The notes beneath the pieces were generated by a model. It was not told the origin of the DNA. It saw only the letters and a program-made list of their open reading frames with translations, and did not search any database. The translations under genes and the position numbers were made by a program. A stretch of 9,320 nucleotides of DNA from NCBI GenBank assembly GCA_030830385.1, contig JAURNA010000102.1, positions 1-9,320 of the forward strand, written 5' to 3'. Source of the DNA: Crocinitomicaceae bacterium (GTDB lineage: Bacteria; Bacteroidota; Bacteroidia; Flavobacteriales_D; Crocinitomicaceae). Below, in pieces: positions 7,197 through 9,320 of the stretch; position 1 is the stretch's first letter, and each line of letters starts with the position of its first letter.

Positions 7197-8162
7197 TTAC
7201 TTCACCAGAAGGCGGTCGGATTGGTTGTTCAAACGAAGGCGGTACGTTCCTCTGTCGAGATGTTCGGTTGGGATGGATTCTCCGGGGTTCACAACTCCTG
7301 TATGTACAATTCTTCCCATCGCATCATACAATTCATACGAACCTTCGTAATTGGTCAAATTCAATTTGTCTGAGAACGGATTCGGATATGCCGTTACTGT
7401 TTTTGATGAATGTTCGTCCACTGCCAGGTACTCTCCCCAGCTGATATCGTCAATGGCAAAATAGGTCGGAGTGTTCAGGTATGCACCGGATTTGTCAGAT
7501 GACTCAAATTTGAAGTTCACGTGGGCTACCTGAAACCCAAAACCGGTGAGGTCGATGGTTTCCCACGCATCAAGGATGTAATCTTGCGTACTATCTTGGA
7601 AGCGGTAATCTGCCAAATAGAAAACCAATGAATCCGTCAGGGAGGAAGTAGCATCAGAAGCATAGATCCAAACGCGGAAATAATCCTCGCCGTTCGTTCC
7701 GTCTATGCTTCCCTGCGCATTGTAAATCGACCCAAATTGTTTCCCAATTTCATCTCCATCCCGCATGGAAAGTGCTGCGAAGGTTGTATTTGTGATCTTG
7801 AAACTGTCAATTGATGTATTGTTTGTGAGAGCATCCATGGAACCGTACCCGTAGTAGATACCGTAATTGTCGGATCCATCTGCTCCGCTTCCTGTGTAGG
7901 AGGAATATTGATTCCCCCAGCCCGGAGTTGTGTTGTCGGTCACGTTGGAGATGGAAAATCCTGCCCAATAATCGCCCCATACCGTATCGACCGTGTAGTA
8001 ATTTTGAAGGACGATTTGATCGAGAATAAACGATCCTCCGGCCGCCTGACCGTTGTCAAAAGATTCTGTGGCAGGCAGCGTGTAGGATTCAAAATCAAAC
8101 GTGTCTTGCGCATGCGTGAACGTCGCTCCGAGAGCAAACATGATAAACGTAATTTTCTTCAT
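7197..8162 (-). CDS. Secreted DUF4465 protein with T9SS type A sorting domain, first gene of the B12 riboswitch operon
   Basis: A 321-residue protein: signal peptide (MKKITFIMFALGATFTHAQ), a DUF4465-like domain at about 20-243, and a T9SS C-terminal domain at about 255-321. DUF4465 hallmarks are GDYWAGFSISNVTDNTT, NQYSSYTGSGADGSDNYGIYYG, a mid-domain FAALSMRDGD, and the closing NTPTYFAIDDISWGE. The tail has the classic sorting features AYPNPFSDKLNL, YELYDAMGRIVHTG and RGTYRLRL ending in LLVK, so the protein should be carried over the outer membrane by the type IX system and attached to the cell surface. DUF4465 proteins recur beside BtuB/BtuG in Bacteroidota; as I recall, surface corrinoid-binding proteins of this neighbourhood in Bacteroides (BtuH) are of this kind, but I cannot verify that the family is identical. 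It is the first cistron behind the riboswitch. The expected role is surface capture of cobalamin. Confidence 0.88.
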   Translation of the reverse strand: MKKITFIMFALGATFTHAQDTFDFESYTLPATESFDNGQAAGGSFILDQIVLQNYYTVDTVWGDYWAGFSISNVTDNTTPGWGNQYSSYTGSGADGSDNYGIYYGYGSMDALTNNTSIDSFKITNTTFAALSMRDGDEIGKQFGSIYNAQGSIDGTNGEDYFRVWIYASDATSSLTDSLVFYLADYRFQDSTQDYILDAWETIDLTGFGFQVAHVNFKFESSDKSGAYLNTPTYFAIDDISWGEYLAVDEHSSKTVTAYPNPFSDKLNLTNYEGSYELYDAMGRIVHTGVVNPGESIPTEHLDRGTYRLRLNNQSDRLLVK

Positions 8163-8164
8163 AC

Positions 8165-8189
8165 CATTTGGTGTTAATTGTTACAAATG
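8165..8189 (-). promoter_or_regulatory. Start-codon-proximal hairpin in the B12 leader
   Basis: In the transcript, CAUUUG (8189-8184) is perfectly complementary to CAAAUG (8170-8165), with a 13-nt A/U-rich loop between them. The stem ends two bases before the ATG of the DUF4465 gene (8162-8160). It could mask the ribosome loading region and act as the output of the riboswitch. The stem is only 6 bp, mostly A-U, and the role is inferred from position. Confidence 0.4.
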
Positions 8190-8237
8190 CAGAAGAAATC
8201 AGGAAAAGAGATTGACGCCAACACTGACGATAAATCC

Positions 8238-8254
8238 GACTTTAATCTGAAGTC
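8238..8254 (-). promoter_or_regulatory. P13-like hairpin of the cobalamin riboswitch (kissing partner of L5)
   Basis: GACUU (8254-8250) pairs with AAGUC (8242-8238) around the loop CAGAUUA. The loop bases CAGAU (8249-8245) are fully complementary to AUCUG (8366-8362), which occupies the L5 loop of the aptamer. This is the L5-L13 kissing interaction known from cobalamin riboswitches, in the expected order just downstream of the B12 box. Confidence 0.6.
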
Positions 8255-8264
8255 TTCATTTACA

Positions 8265-8453
8265 GTTCCTGGCAAGTATTCTGACTTACGCCATCGCAAT
8301 TCCCTTCCCATCTGATGAGCAGACAGTGGTTTATGAACGCGACCTGAAGCGCTTACAGCTGCAGATACAGTTCCGGAATGATCCCCCCTTAGCTCCATGC
8401 CAAGGCGGAATTTCACCGGATTCCTTTTTCGTCCACCGAAGTGAAACCAAAAA
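8265..8453 (-). ncRNA. Cobalamin (vitamin B12) riboswitch aptamer
   Basis: On the minus strand the conserved core can be read in order: AAAAGGAATCCGGTGAAATTCCG (8429-8407; P3/P4 region), GGAACTG-UAUCUG-CAGCUGUAAGC (8373-8351; P5 with loop UAUCUG), CCACTG (8329-8324) followed by a UCUG/CAGA hairpin and GGGAAGG (8309-8303; P6 region), and AAGTCAGAATACTTGCC (8287-8271), a good match to the B12 box. Between P4 and P5 there is an extra stretch (about 8406-8376) with a 7-bp stem CCUUGGC/GCUAAGG. The aptamer lies 100 nt upstream of the DUF4465 start and should repress the four-gene uptake operon when cobalamin is bound. No run-of-U terminator follows, so control of translation initiation seems more likely than termination. 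An 80-codon open frame on this strand (8416-8174) is an accidental reading through the RNA. Confidence 0.93.
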
Positions 8454-8459
8454 CCGATA

Positions 8460-8467
8460 CAAAACTA
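8460..8467 (-). promoter_or_regulatory. Bacteroidota -7 promoter box TAGTTTTG for the B12 operon
   Basis: TAGTTTTG on the minus strand matches TAnnTTTG exactly. It ends about 6 nt before the first base of the aptamer region (8453), so transcription would start right at the riboswitch, as expected. A TTG at the canonical -33 distance is not seen; the nearest are closer to the box. Confidence 0.6.
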
Positions 8468-8474
8468 CAACATT

Positions 8475-8530
8475 CAACGCAATGATTGGCCCCGTTCTTG
8501 TTTAATTTCAGGATATACAGCAACGCAATG
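8475..8530. repeat. Pair of identical 10-bp direct repeats upstream of the B12 operon promoter
   Basis: CAACGCAATG occurs at 8475-8484 and again at 8521-8530, 46 bp apart in start position (minus strand: CATTGCGTTG). The promoter-proximal copy lies 7 bp upstream of the -7 box, within the -33 region. The repeat may be chance or may mark a regulator site; no regulator is identifiable. Confidence 0.3.
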
Positions 8531-8823
8531 GGCCACGACGCCCCGGTTTTTAATGGTAGCAATGCGCACGATCGATATCGATTCCGTATGCCCTATCCAA
8601 TAACGACCCATTTGTGCTTTCTGAGAAACGCAGACAAACTGTTGAATTTACAATTTGTGTTCGTGAACGGCCCAAAGCGAATGCACAGACAACCATGCAG
8701 ATGCGAAGTAACGTTCTTTTCATCGAATGATCCGTTGGCATGTACAACCAGCAGAAAACGGCATCTTCACATGCAGCAGGAGTTTGATAATCCTTTTACA
8801 GGGTTTGTTCATTTCACGTCATT

Positions 8824-8831
8824 TACATTTG
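8824..8831 (+). promoter_or_regulatory. Bacteroidota -7 promoter box TACATTTG
   Basis: An exact TAnnTTTG match, with TTTG at 8804-8807 (16 bp upstream) as a possible -33 element. It lies 32 nt before the ATG at 8864, leaving a normal short leader of about 25 nt. Confidence 0.6.
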
Positions 8832-8863
8832 ACTGCGCGGTAATCTGAAACGTTATAGTAGTG

Positions 8864-9235
8864 ATGAGACATCCGATTAACGTTCAACAAATTCAAAATA
8901 TCAACGAGGCTTTACTGGTCTTACGGCACTTCATTCGTCTCAGTGCACGACTCCTTCCCTTTTTGGACGAACTACAGCGCAAAGACAAACCTTCAATTCA
9001 AGAAATCATTGATCGAAAGCGTATTTTAGAAGTGTACAGGAACTACCAATTTGATATTCGCACCTCGGAAATACTGCTCAATTCGAATGTGTTGGAGTTA
9101 ATTCAGAACACCTTCGAAAATGCAGATCGTACATTTCCTGCCGGAAAACGCCGAAGACAAAACCGTTCCCTGGGTCTCTTTCTCGAAGAGCACCGTCGCC
9201 TGAACGAAAATTGGGAGATCGCAGACGCGAATTAG
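8864..9235 (+). CDS. Hypothetical protein, 123 residues, helical and charged
   Basis: Not recognised. The protein reads MRHPINVQQIQNINEALL... and is rich in E, R, L, N and I, with no signal peptide or membrane span, so it is probably cytoplasmic and largely alpha-helical. Likely helices are at about 5-38 (VQQIQNINEALLVLRHFIRLSARLLPFLDEL), 45-62 (IQEIIDRKRILEVYRNYQ) and 64-88 (IRTSEILLNSNVLELIQNTF), followed by a basic linker (PAGKRRRQNR) and a final charged helix. The ATG at 8864 is preferred over the in-frame GTG at 8861 immediately before it. A TAnnTTTG promoter box 32 nt upstream and the lack of codon oddities support a real gene. It stands alone between the B12 operon (opposite strand) and the gene starting at 9260, which has its own promoter box. 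It could be a small regulator or structural protein; no function is proposed. Confidence 0.75.
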   Translation: MRHPINVQQIQNINEALLVLRHFIRLSARLLPFLDELQRKDKPSIQEIIDRKRILEVYRNYQFDIRTSEILLNSNVLELIQNTFENADRTFPAGKRRRQNRSLGLFLEEHRRLNENWEIADAN

Positions 9236-9247
9236 CAGCGCTTTTTT

Positions 9248-9255
9248 TACCTTCG
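9248..9255 (+). promoter_or_regulatory. Near-consensus -7 promoter box TACCTTCG
   Basis: TACCTTCG matches TAnnTTTG at all fixed positions except one (C for T). Like the box at 2896, it ends exactly 4 nt before an ATG (9260), suggesting a leaderless or nearly leaderless transcript. No TTG at a proper -33 distance is seen. Confidence 0.45.
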
Positions 9256-9259
9256 TTTT

Positions 9260-9320
9260 ATGAGTCAAGCGAAAGATCCCGGATTGGGGTCCAAGTATAA
9301 ATTTCCCGTCGAACGAATGA
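9260..9320 (+). CDS. Start of an unidentified protein (truncated by window end)
   Basis: An ATG at 9260 opens a frame that stays open to the window end: MSQAKDPGLGSKYKFPVERM, 20 codons. The -7-like box 4 nt upstream supports this start. The DPGxGxKY opening is reminiscent of the N-terminus of bacterial inward-rectifier potassium channels in Bacteroidota, where such a short segment precedes an N-x-D-G motif, but the diagnostic part is outside the window, so this is only a guess. Confidence 0.6.
   Translation, partial: MSQAKDPGLGSKYKFPVERM

Larger units (their letters stand above)
8468..8863. other. About 400-bp intergenic stretch without a convincing gene
   Basis: This stretch separates the minus-strand B12 operon from the plus-strand gene at 8864. 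It holds the repeat pair and, near its right end, the promoter box of the next gene. Two open frames exist. The 120-codon plus frame (8486-8848) has no signal, no family-like motif, and a composition rich in H, C, R and F typical of a shadow frame. The minus frame from an ATG at 8723 to a stop at 8550 gives 57 residues starting MKRTLLRICMVVCAFALG, which looks like a signal peptide, but the remainder (QIVNSTVCLRFSESTNG...) is unrecognised and no promoter box precedes it. It may be a small secreted protein or the decayed start of a larger gene. Confidence 0.5.

Noticed and set aside
8183..8190. TGCATTTG on the minus strand as a second promoter for the DUF4465 gene
   Set aside because: It mismatches the consensus at the important second base, lies downstream of the riboswitch, and its CATTTG is better explained as one arm of the hairpin beside the start codon.
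8174..8416. 80-codon minus-strand open frame (MKFRLGMELRGDHSG...) between the promoter and the DUF4465 gene
   Set aside because: It lies entirely in the cobalamin riboswitch; the conserved RNA motifs explain the sequence and the peptide has no protein-like features.
8529..8551. Plus-strand hairpin GGGC-CACGAC-GCCC followed by CGGTTTTT as an intrinsic terminator
   Set aside because: The stem is only 4 bp, the U-run is separated by CGG, and no plus-strand gene ends upstream that would need it.
8571..8582. Perfect 12-bp palindrome ATCGATATCGAT as an operator or attachment site
   Set aside because: A 12-bp palindrome is expected about twice by chance in 9 kb; nothing else marks it as a site.

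Overview
The window looks like a chromosome segment from a member of the Bacteroidota, probably a Flavobacteriales-type marine or freshwater lineage. Four things point there: a type IX secretion (T9SS) C-terminal sorting domain, TAnnTTTG-type -7 promoter boxes, typical Bacteroidota families (DUF1684, DUF4465, YncE/DUF5074-like propeller lipoprotein, OmpA-N-like barrel), and moderate GC with AT-rich intergenic DNA. No tRNA, rRNA, insertion sequence or CRISPR array is visible.

Layout, left to right. (1) Bases 2-951, plus strand: the 3' end of a YggS/PLPBP pyridoxal-phosphate homeostasis gene, translationally coupled (ATGA) to a secreted DUF1684 protein. (2) Bases 948-2777, minus strand: a polytopic GT-C/GT39-like membrane protein. 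It meets the DUF1684 gene tail to tail, and the two stop codons share one CTAG. (3) Bases 2908-3600, plus strand: a small outer-membrane beta-barrel protein with a TAnnTTTG box 4 nt before its ATG. (4) Bases 8467 down to 3602, minus strand: the main feature of the window, a cobalamin (vitamin B12) riboswitch operon. Its order is promoter box, B12 riboswitch, DUF4465 protein with a T9SS tail, BtuB-like TonB-dependent receptor, BtuG-like beta-propeller lipoprotein, and a TPMT-family methyltransferase. All gene junctions are a 4-nt gap or an overlap, so the four genes should be one transcript. (5) Bases 8468-8863: about 400 bp with no convincing gene. (6) Bases 8864-9235, plus strand: a 123-residue unrecognised helical protein. 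(7) Bases 9260-9320, plus strand: the first 20 codons of another gene running off the window.

How the parts work together: the riboswitch should lower expression when cobalamin is plentiful. When it is scarce, the cell would make a surface corrinoid-capture set, with the propeller lipoprotein and the DUF4465 protein on the cell surface handing cobalamin to the TonB-dependent channel. The methyltransferase as fourth cistron is not part of the uptake machinery as I know it and is the least explained component. Directly visible are the riboswitch core motifs, a consistent L5-L13 kissing pair, lipobox, T9SS tail, and overlaps. Cobalamin as the substrate is inferred from the riboswitch plus family resemblance.
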